This document shows positions 56,016-64,000 of a stretch of 64,000 bases of DNA, one piece after another (position 1 is the first letter of the stretch; each line of letters opens with the position of its first letter). This DNA is from Ryuthela nishihirai (taxonomy: Eukaryota; Arthropoda; Arachnida; Araneae; Heptathelidae). A program made the translations under genes and the position numbers. The notes beneath the pieces are model-generated. The model had not been told where the DNA came from, did no database searches, and saw nothing but the letters and a program-made list of their open reading frames with translations. Location of the stretch: NCBI GenBank assembly GCA_038380435.1, contig JAWZYU010000028.1, positions 42,467,095 through 42,531,094 on the forward strand, written 5' to 3'.

Positions 56016-56300
56016 GAGGGACATCCCACTGGACAGCTGTTGGGAGACAGATGGTAACCTCCAGTCAAGGCCATCCATTGTGTTCTTTAACATGTACAGG
56101 GTATGGCTTTCCCGCACAGGGGGCCATGGCTTAATGTCTCAATCGAAAAATGGCGGTCTCTTCTGGCCCATAGGTGTCCTCTTCTGACTGAGAGCACAAC
56201 GGGGAATTTTGCGAAGATAAATCTCAACTCTGTTCCAGGCACGACTCCAACCTGGGAACTGAAGATTACGAGACTGACCTTCTAACGAGTGAGTCACGCC
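56016..56300 (-). mobile_element. SINE-A, old, lacks 3' end
   Basis: From GGGACATCCCACTGGACAGC to the head remnant AACGAGTGAGTCACGCC. Confidence 0.85.
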
Positions 56301-56349
56301 AGTCCTTCCGTGTATAAGTGAGCCATTTGGTCATACACTAGTCATACAC

Positions 56350-56512
56350 AAGTCTCAGAAAAAATGTTACGTTAAAGAACTCGCTGCATGCCCTTGACGA
56401 GAGGCTACCATCTGTCTCCTAACGCAACCTTCTCTGAGCGCTTGGGGTCCTTGTGACATGGCTATTTAGTCCATGGTGGGCAAAAAAGTGCTACTCAGAG
56501 GTAAAATAATTC
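56350..56512 (+). mobile_element. SINE-A 3' half, old
   Basis: ACGTTAAAGAACTCGCTGC to GAGGTAAAATAATTCATC, with a deletion in the middle of the 3' half. Confidence 0.83.
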
Positions 56513-56769
56513 ATCAACCTACAGCGTAAAATTTACAACAGCTCACGGAAGCTATGGCCCTCTGCAAGAGACCTGAGTGTGTTTCTTCCATTCCAACAAG
56601 CAACCATTTTTGCATTCCTGAAAAGATTTTGTTTTTCCACGAAGGAAAACTCCTGATGCCCTGAGCACCCCAAAAGCCAAATAACATGCTGCTAAAATGG
56701 ATCTCGATTCTAAATAATAAATAAGTAAAATTAAAGTAGGAGTTCTGGACTAACACAAGTCCCTAAATA

Positions 56770-57437
56770 GTTCTCTACAGACTTGAACCAGGCTCATAAT
56801 CTGCATTCTTACGTTCAAGTCCCACCTAGGCCAGCTTTGAGATTTATCTCATAAATCCGCACCCTGCCCTCGTTAAGAAAGGAAACACCGACGGGATTGG
56901 AAAGGCTGTCATCCGCCAGATGGGACGTAAAGTCGTGGTTCCGTATGCAGGAGAGGAGAGGCCTACCCTGAGCCCAGTAAAGAATACGCTGTATGGCCTT
57001 AACGGGGAGGCGGGGGGGGGGGGGGGGGGGGGCTCAGTCGGTAGCGCGCCAGGCTCGTAATCTGTAGTTCCCAGGTTCGAGTCCCAGCTGGGTCAGCGTT
57101 GAGATTTATCTCCGCAAAATTCCCCGCCCTGCCCACGGTCAGTAGGGGACACCGATGGGCTTGGAAAGGCCACCGTCCGTCGGATGGAACGTTAAGCCGT
57201 GTCCCCGTGTGCGGGAGAGCCACACCCTGTGCACGTTAAAGAACACGTTGGATGGCCTTGACAGGAGGCTACCATCTGTCTCCCAACAGCTGTTCCAGTG
57301 GGTCCCCTCCCCCAACCTTCTCTGAGCCTTCGGGGTCCATGTGACCTGGCCATTAAGCCCATGGTGTGCAAAAAGTGTCGCTCAGAGGTAAAACAACCCA
57401 ACCCAAAAGCCTTGACGGGAAGCTACCATTTGTCTCT
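56770..57437 (+). mobile_element. Old SINE-A, split twice by younger copies
   Basis: Head and centre at 56770-57003 (GCTCATAATCTGC, CGTTCAAGTCCCACC, CCAGATGGGACGTAAAG) end at GGCCTTAACGGGGAGG. The sequence resumes at 57409-57437 (GACGGGAAGCTACCATTTG) before another SINE. Confidence 0.88.
57005..57408 (+). mobile_element. SINE-A, full length with long G run
   Basis: Complete copy whose 5' end is a run of about 20 G. Flanking duplication GCCTTAACGGG / GCCTTGACGGG (one mismatch). Nested in the older copy. Confidence 0.94.
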
Positions 57438-57828
57438 AGAGCGGGTTGGCTCAGTTGGTAGCTCGCCAGGCTCGAAATCTGTAGTTCCCAGGTTCCAGTC
57501 CCACCTGGGTCAGCGTTGAGATTAATCTCCGCAAAACTCACCGCCCTGCTCTTGGTTAATATAGGACACCGATGGGCTGGAAAAGGACGCTGCCGTCGGA
57601 TGAGATGTAAAGCCGTGGCCCCGTGTTCGAGAAAGAGCCATACCCTCTGCACGTTAAAGAACAAGCTGTATGCCCTTGACGGGAGGTTACCATCTGTCTC
57701 TTAACAGCTGTCCAATGGGTCCCTCCCCTAACCTTCTCTGAGCTATAGAAATCCTTGTGACCTGGTCATTTAGCCCATTGTGCGCAAAAAAGTGCCGCGG
57801 TGCCAGAGGTAAAACAATCCAACCATCC
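57438..57828 (+). mobile_element. SINE-A, full length, moderately old
   Basis: Head TTGGCTCAGTTGGTAGC and GGTTCCAGTCCCACC, centre CCGTCGGATGAGATGTAAAG, end GAGGTAAAACAATCCAACC. Directly follows the remnant of the older copy. Confidence 0.93.
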
Positions 57829-58036
57829 ATTATTCGAATTTACGGCATTTTAGATTCTAAAGTCACATAATGATGAACTTCATTTTTTTTTAAAAAAAAC
57901 GAGCTTTTCTTATTCCCTAGAGTCGATGTGTTCCTTTCCACGTAATTTCCTCATGAAGACATTTAAAAAGGATTTTTTAAGAATTTGTTAGGAATCTTCA
58001 TAATTTAAACATTATTAAATAAAAGTATAAATGAAA
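57829..58036. other. Unassigned AT-rich spacer
   Basis: Nothing recognised between the SINE and the LINE-5 tail. Confidence 0.4.
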
Positions 58037-59565
58037 TAGATTGATTGATTGATTGATAGATAGATTTATTCTCAGAATATACAGTAACATTACATTTACA
58101 TGTTTTTACCTTAGAACTGAAATTACAATGAAATATATACAAAATTGTATATCTTAGATACACAATTTTAAAGCATTACATTTTTTTAATATATATTCTT
58201 TTTTTATACATAGTTTCTCTAATAAAAATCATATATTCATTCGTACCAATATATATAAAATCTTGATATTATATTTCATTAGTGTTTTATATTTTTTTTT
58301 ACCTACATTTTTCAGTAAAAGTCTGAGAAAAAATGTTGAGTCTTCCACGAGAGTAAAAACTCGTTTGTGGAAGAAATTTAATAATTGTGTTTTAATGAAA
58401 ATGAAAAGGCAACATGCTTCCGTTTCATATTTCCTCACATTTTGCTAGCTTGATCATAAAAATCAAAATAAATATTCACCAATTTATAAGTTCGAAGATT
58501 ACCATTAAAAATATATGAAATAAAAAGTTTACTGGGTAGAAAACAAAAAAAAAATATAAAATTCTATGTTGAAATTATTTGTTAATAAATAGTTCAGTTG
58601 AGCCCTTTAATAGCAACTTTGCATCTAATGAAATTATATTACATTTAATTCTCTTTTATTTCTAAAACATAGTCTCAATATTTTCCACATTTAAAATCCA
58701 TTTTCTTAATTCTTAAAAGAAAAAGCTATCATTCTTTATTCCTTTAACGTACTCTGGTAAACAGTTAAAAAACTTTGGCGCCAAACAAACGTAATTTTTT
58801 CAACAATAGTTTTTTTTCGTTTTTAAATCAAGTATGAAAAGATTTTTTGACAGTCGGGTATTCCATTCAAATATCCGTCAGGTTTAAGCATTAAAATTCT
58901 TTCTTATATATTTTAGTACCTGAAATACATATAATTTCCTTATTTGTAAATTTCCTATTTCATTTGTATACATTTGCAGCGTTTTCAAATTTTCTCAGTT
59001 TCATCATGCATCTAATTTTGTGGTTCTGTACATTATATAAAGGTTTGATTGTTGTCAAATAGACCCCACCCCACGAAAATAAACCATATAGCAAATAAGA
59101 TTCAATCCAAGAAAAGTATATAATTTTTATTAAAGATAAATTTAATAAATTTCCGGATGTAATAAATTTTAGGTATAATGCAGTTAATTTTTTTAACAAC
59201 ATCAGATATTTGTATTTTCCAGAACATCTTTCTATCAATAAAAGTACCCAAATATTTATAGCATCCAATTCCCCCAATTTTGCTACAATGGCAATTTTCT
59301 CCAGCACAAAACTCAGATTGCAAAACCACCCTGTCACGAAAAAAAATCAATCTGATTTTCTCTTGGTCTAATAAAAATATATTTCGTCTTCTTGGTATTT
59401 AAAAAGAGTTTATTGACTTTTAGCCACTTCTTATTTCTATCCGGTCACTATTTACATTCTAAAATTTGATTTCCGTCGCCAGAATACATTAGTGCAGCAT
59501 CATCTGCAAATGAAATTATTTTATGATTCAAATCCAATATACAGAAGTCATTTATATAAATGGTT
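58037..59565 (-). mobile_element. LINE-5: decayed Jockey/CR1-like retrotransposon
   Basis: The 5' end is lost. From about 59560 leftward come INDFCILDLNHKIISFADDA (reverse transcriptase motif C, FADD), KKWLKVNKLFLNTKKTKYIF, and CYKYLGTFIDRKMFWKIQI. The thumb region follows (ESYLLYGLFSWGGVYLTTIK). Several frameshifts. A long AT-rich 3' UTR runs to AATAAATCTATCTATC and a (TCAA)n tail at 58037-58066. Confidence 0.8.
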
Positions 59566-59867
59566 TTCGAAAGCAAAGACCTACAATTACGAATTAGGCA
59601 TCAAATGAAAGCTCATACGATGTAGTAGAATGTTTCGAATTTTATCTTTCACCAATCTCTCACCCCCCCCCCCTCTTAGGGGAGGGGAGTTTTTCGCGGG
59701 GGTGGACCTTAATGAGATATATCTCAAATTAAAACTTGTCACGTCTCTAATACGCGACATACATTAAACACGACTAGAAAAACAGGGGAGGAAATGTGTG
59801 GTTGATGTCCATGTATCAAATCAAAGTTTCTGAAGGTAGGTGCTTTTAGTGACAAAGAAACTCTAAA
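59566..59867. other. Unassigned stretch
   Basis: No gene. Contains a C run facing a G run (CCCCCCCCCTCTTAGGGGAGG) at 59666-59690 and may belong to the foldback element that follows. Confidence 0.4.
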
Positions 59868-60145
59868 CAATTTTAAAAACTTTAAAAAGTAATCTTTCCA
59901 TATGTGCCCTAAAACGTAGAAAATGAAGCTAAAGCATATCGAGGATGCAATCAGTCACTGAATTCGTTCACTTCAAAGGAAGATAGGGCGCCGATTTTCC
60001 TACTGGAAGATTAGCGGCGCCCTATTTCCCTTTGAAGTGAATACGAACTCAGTGACTGATTGCATCCTCGATATTATTTAGGTTTATTTTCTACTTTTTA
60101 AGGCGTATATAGAAAGATTGGTACATTTTAAAATTTTAAATTTAT
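59868..60145. mobile_element. ~280-bp foldback (palindromic) element
   Basis: The best part of the arms, 59938-60000 and 60012-60073, pairs almost perfectly (ATCGAGGATGCAATCAGTCA, AAAGG.A.ATAGGGCGCCG). Weaker pairing continues outward to about 59868 and 60145 (AAAACGTAGAAAAT, GTAATCTTTCCATATG and counterparts). Such elements are usually MITEs. No clear target duplication was found, so the family is open. Confidence 0.72.
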
Positions 60146-60267
60146 TTATATTTTCTTTATTTCAAATACTGGTACTAGTGTTATTAGAAAACAACTTACA
60201 GAGTTTGAAAAATATTGCAGTTTAAATTTTCGAACAACCCTTTCTAAAAGAAGTTGTATAATATATA

Positions 60268-60468
60268 AATAAATACCCCCTCAAGCAGCTGCTTGCCACA
60301 GAGGTCTGACAGGAGCCTGTCAGTTTATATGCCACAGTAGGAGATCTGAGAGGATGGCAGGACCTCAGCAGAAAAACGACACACACATCCATAGCCGAAA
60401 TCCGGGGCTCGAATCCAGGTCCCTTAGATCAGTAGCCAAGCGTGCTAACCACTCGGCCACGGGACGGC
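60268..60468 (-). mobile_element. SINE-B, full length
   Basis: AAATACCCCCTCAAGCAGCT to CCACTCGGCCACGGGACGG. Body and head match the 8656 copy in reverse. The B box reads GGGGCTCGAATCC here. Confidence 0.88.
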
Positions 60469-60684
60469 TGACTGTAGCTTAATGTAATAGCGAACACTGC
60501 GAAGAAATAAATGGCGGCAAGTTTGACTCGAAAACAAGAAGGTTTTCACTCTACGCTTAAAAAAAAGATCTAAACCAAGATTAACCTTTTCAACTGCCAT
60601 TCTTCTATTCCCACATCCCCCCCGCCTCCCCTTGCAGGCCTATAATGCCCTACGGGGAGCCGTCCCCTAGCGGCCTCTCAGTCT
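60469..60684. other. Unassigned spacer
   Basis: Nothing recognised. Confidence 0.4.
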
Positions 60685-60930
60685 TTCGAACAAATTTCCT
60701 TTTCTAACAAATTTACGTTTAAAACAAATTTCGGTCGAACAAATTTACGTTTAAAACAAATTTCGGTCGAACAAATTTCCGTTTCGAACAAATTTCGGTC
60801 GAACAAATTTCCGTTTCGAACAAAATACCATTTGAAACAAAAATTTCGTCGAAGAAATTTCCGTTTCGAACAAAATACCATTTGAAACAAAAATTTCGTC
60901 GAAGAAATTTCCGTTTCGAACAAATTTCCG
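60685..60930. repeat. Short tandem repeat array (GAACAAATTTCCGTTTC)
   Basis: Built from GTCGAACAAATTT, CCGTTTCGAACAAA and, on the right, a ~57-bp unit with AATACCATTTGAAACAAAAA present twice. A second small block of the same motif is at 61208-61262. Minus-strand frames here are repeat translation. Confidence 0.9.
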
Positions 60931-61207
60931 ACATTACTAAATAAAAGAACTTATTGTCTGTTTGCTATTGCAGTTCCCAAAGCATGAGAGGCTGCGTGAA
61001 TTGCTCAGTCATTCTATAACGAGGTGAAGACGAAAACAAACTTGCTCTTTCGAACTACTGTATCTGATTATCAACTCCAACAAGTTTCCTATTGTCTTGT
61101 AAATAAAGAGACGAAAGAATAAACGTATCAAACATAACAAAATTATTCATTAGAAAATAAATTATCGTCCATTATTTGGGAATACAGTAATATACAGTAA
61201 AATAAGT

Positions 61208-61262
61208 TTTCGTCGAACAAATTTCCGTTTCGAACAAATTTCCGTCGAACAAATTTCCGGAT
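61208..61262. repeat. Detached block of the same short repeat
   Basis: TTTCGTCGAACAAATTTCCG and following copies, separated from the main array by ~280 bp of unrelated sequence. Confidence 0.85.
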
Positions 61263-61306
61263 ACCATGATGAGTGGGTTGACGAAACTCATTCACTCATC
61301 ACTTAA

Positions 61307-61691
61307 GAGGCGGGGGTGGCTCAGTCGGTAGCGCGCCAGGCTCGTAATCTATAGTTCCCAGGTTCGAATCCCAGCTGGGTCAGCGTTGAGATTTATCTAA
61401 GCAAAATTCCCCGCCCTGCCCACGGTCAGTAGGGGACACCGATGGGCTTGGAAAGGCCGCCGTCCGTCGGATGGGACGTTAAGCCGTGGCCCCGTGTGCG
61501 GGAGAGCCATACCCTGTGCACGTTAAAGAACACACTGGATGGCCTTGACGAGAGACTACCATCTGTCTCCCAACAGCTGTTCCAGTGGGTCCCCTCCCCC
61601 AACCTTCTCTGAGACTTCGGGGTCCATGTGGCCTGACCATTTAGCCCATGGTGTGCAAAAAAGTGCCGCTCAGAGGTAAAACAACCCAACC
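61307..61691 (+). mobile_element. SINE-A, full length
   Basis: Complete copy with the 12-bp duplication CTCATCACTTAA at 61295-61306 and 61692-61703. Confidence 0.96.
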
Positions 61692-61707
61692 CTCATCACT
61701 TAAAAAA

Positions 61708-61894
61708 AATGCCCCTTCAAGCAGCTGCTTGCCACAGAGGTCTCACAGGAGCCTGTCAGTTTATACGTATAAAGTCTGAGAGGATGACAGGACCACAGCA
61801 GAAAAACGACACAAGCAGCCATGACTTACCCGGGGTTCGAAACCAGGTCTCTTAGATCAGTTGCCAAACGCGCTAACCACTAGGACATGGGACT
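61708..61894 (-). mobile_element. SINE-B, near full length
   Basis: ATGCCCCTTCAAGCAGCTGC to CGCTAACCACTAGGACATGG, immediately after a SINE-A copy. The head has several substitutions. Confidence 0.86.
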
Positions 61895-62379
61895 TTAGCT
61901 GATAATAATAATAGTTAACAAATGACTGAAGGATGCATGGCAACAAGTCAATTAGGTATGAGTCTGGACCTTGTCGGGCTCGGGCTCGGAATGATTCAAT
62001 TTTCAAATATTTCTTCAAATTGTGAGAAAAATAAGTAAAAGCATTTTAAAAAATTAATGATTTCAACCTTTTAATTCTTTAGTAATTAAAATTAAGCATC
62101 ATGCAGATTTTGATTTTTTTTTTACATATTTTTTATCTCTAATAAATGAATGGCCCTTTTTGCGTTTATTATAATGCTGATTACTCACGGATTCTCAGTT
62201 TCTACTAGCAATTTTAATATTTTCCGTTCTAAATAGCATTCACATTTTAATTTTCTGATGAAACGACTGTAATTAATAGTATAATAATAAAATGAACGAT
62301 CATACTGATAGTTGGCCCGGATCAAGAAAAATAATAAGATGGGAGGGGGGAGGGGAAATGGGCAAGCGACGAAATCGAG
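61895..62379. other. Unassigned AT-rich stretch
   Basis: No gene or repeat recognised. Confidence 0.4.
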
Positions 62380-62390
62380 TCGGGAAAAGG

Positions 62391-62756
62391 TTGGGTTGGG
62401 TTGGGTTGTTTTACCTCTGAGCGGCACTTTTTTGCACACCATGGGCTAAATGGCCAGGTCACATGGACCCCGAAGGCTCAGAGAAGGTTGGGGGAGGGGA
62501 CCCACTGGAACAGCTGTTGGGAGACAGATGGTAGCCTCCCGTCAAGGCCATCTAGCGTGTTCTTTAACGTGCACAGGGTATGGCTCTCCCGCACACGAGG
62601 CCACGGCTTAATGTCCCATCCGACGGACGGCGGCCTTTCCAAGCCCATCGGTGTCCCTTACTGACCGTGGGCAGGGAGGGGAATTTTGCGGAGATAAATC
62701 TCAACGCTGACCCAGCTGGGACTCGAACCTGGGAACTACAGATTACGAGCCTGGCA
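62391..62756 (-). mobile_element. SINE-A, 5'-truncated with target duplication
   Basis: Long GGGTT-repeat tail, body, and head up to GAGCCTGGC, then stops. Duplication TCGGGAAAAGG at 62380-62390 and 62757-62767. Confidence 0.96.
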
Positions 62757-63067
62757 TCGGGAAAAGGTAAAGGGGGTGGGGAGGTGCGAAGAGACTGGAT
62801 ATCCACTGCTGCGTCACATTTTGCACTTCGTTTTAGAGTTTTAAAATTTTTCAGGGAAAATGCGTGAAATATCCACATGTTTACTTTTTGGTCTCCATTA
62901 CTCTTATCAGCATCTCAAAGAGAGGGCATGGTCATCTTGCACCCCCCCCCCTCCCCAGATGCGGTTCAGGCGGCATGCATCATGCATTTGTGTACATAAA
63001 TCTAAATGATGTGTAAGAGAAATTTTTTACACAAATCGAGATCTGGCTCAACAATTGCCACGGTTCG

Positions 63068-64000
63068 GGAGACGGCCTACTCCGGCTCAATAACTTCGGG
63101 TTCCGGCGGGTGGATTCCGGCTCAATAACTTCGGGTTCCGGCGGGTGGATTCCAGCTCAATAACTTCGGGTTCCGACGGGTGGATTCCGGCTCAATAACT
63201 TCGGGTTCCGACGGGTGGATTCCGGCTCAATAACTTCGGGTTCCGGCGGGTGGATTCCGTCTCAATAACTTCGGGTTCCGGCGGGTGGACACCGGCTCAA
63301 TAACTTCGCGTTCCGGCGGGTGGACTCCGGCTCAATCATTTCGGGTTCCGGCGGGTGGACTCCGGCTCAATAACTTCGGGTTGCGGCGGGTGGATTCCGG
63401 CTCAATAACTTCGGGTTCCGGCGGGTGGATTCCGGCTCAATAACTTCGGGTTGCGGCGGGTGGATTCCGGCTCAATAACTTCGGGCTCTGGCGGGTGGAC
63501 TCCGACTCAATAACTTCGGGTTCAGGCGGGTGGACTCTGGCTCAATAACTTCGAGTTCCGGCGGGTGGACTCTGGCTCAATAACTTCGAGTTCCGGCGGG
63601 TGGACTCTGGCTCAATAACTTCGGGTTCCGGCGGGTGGACCCTGGCTCAATAACTTCGGGTTCCGACGGGTGGATTCCGGCTCAATAACTTCGGGTTGCG
63701 GCGGGTGGATTCCGGCTCAATAACTTCGGGTTCCGGCGGGTGGATTCCGGCTCAATAACTTCGGGTTGCGGCGGGTGGATTCCGGCTCAATAACTTCGGG
63801 CTCTGGCGGGTGGACTCCGACTCAATAACTTCGGGTTCAGGCGGGTGGACTCTGGCTCAATAACTTCGAGTTCCGGCGGGTGGACTCTGGCTCAATAACT
63901 TCGAGTTCCGGTGGGTGGACTCTGGCTCAATAACTTCGGGTTCCGGCGGGTGGACCCTGGCTCAATAACTTCGGGTTCCGGCGGGTGGATTCCGGCTCAA
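63068..64000. repeat. GC-rich 35-bp minisatellite, runs off the window
   Basis: At least 26 units of ATTCCGGCTCAATAACTTCG plus GGTTCCGGCGGGTGG. Unit variants (CTCTGG, TTCAGG, TTGCGG, CGAGTTCC) recur in the same order after 315 bp (nine units): CTCTGG begins at 63486 and again at 63801. This shows a higher-order repeat. GC content is far above the surrounding DNA. Confidence 0.95.

Noticed and set aside
1..64000. Telomere-like identity of the (TTGGG/AACCC) tails
   Set aside because: The tail repeats are only a few units long and always attached to SINE-A. No free telomeric array is present.

Overview
The window looks like an intergenic, repeat-dominated piece of an animal nuclear genome. I found no intact host protein gene, no rRNA and no tRNA gene I would call functional. 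Everything recognisable is a mobile element, its remains, or tandem repeat. Jockey/CR1-like and I-group LINEs, Tc1-like and hAT-like DNA elements, and a decayed member of a multicopy gene family that I associate with arthropods point to an arthropod. A chelicerate or other non-model arthropod is a guess. Bacterial features (operons, RBS, CRISPR) are absent.

The dominant component is one tRNA-derived SINE, called SINE-A here. It is about 385 bp and has a tRNA-like head with A and B boxes, a conserved central block around GATGGGACGTTAAGCCG and GTGCACGTTAAAGAAC, and a 3' tail of AACCC-type repeats. I count about 46 complete, truncated or interrupted copies on both strands, roughly 15 kb or 23% of the window. 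Many have exact 8-13 bp target-site duplications, so they are true retroposition events, and several are nested in older copies. A second tRNA-derived SINE (SINE-B) has five copies.

Layout. 0-5 kb: Tc1 transposase pseudogene, SINE-A copies, a ~300-bp tandem triplicate and a broken LINE. 5-10 kb: hAT-type MITE, SINE-B, LINE 3' end and nested SINE-A. 10-14.2 kb: palindromic Tc1-type MITEs and a ~28-bp minisatellite. 14.7-16.5 kb: broken multicopy-family gene (minus strand) with an internal inverted duplication. 16.7-19.3 kb: 5'-truncated LINE-1. 19.4-25.3 kb: minisatellite, many SINE-A copies and a 132-bp inverted repeat pair. 25.4-29.5 kb: two long minisatellites and SINEs. 32.1-34.8 kb: LINE-2 (minus) with a perfect 350-bp internal duplication. 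34.8-38.2 kb: RTE-like LINE-3 inside a 24-bp minisatellite. 39.1-43.3 kb: a 4-kb array whose units resemble the core of a tRNA, with a 36-bp homogenised block and a 139-bp higher-order block. 44.3-47.1 kb: I-group LINE-4 (minus) interrupted by a DNA transposon and a SINE. 47-57.8 kb: SINE-rich. 58-59.6 kb: LINE-5 (minus). 59.9-61.3 kb: foldback element and short repeats. 63.07-64 kb: GC-rich 35-bp minisatellite running off the end.

No pathway can be reconstructed. The elements relate as parasites and hosts of one another: LINEs presumably supply the reverse transcriptase for SINEs, autonomous Tc1 elements the transposase for MITEs, and several arrays serve as insertion sites. The most novel items are the tRNA-core-like satellite, the apparent C-rich start of SINE-A target sites matching its tail, and several large inverted repeats.
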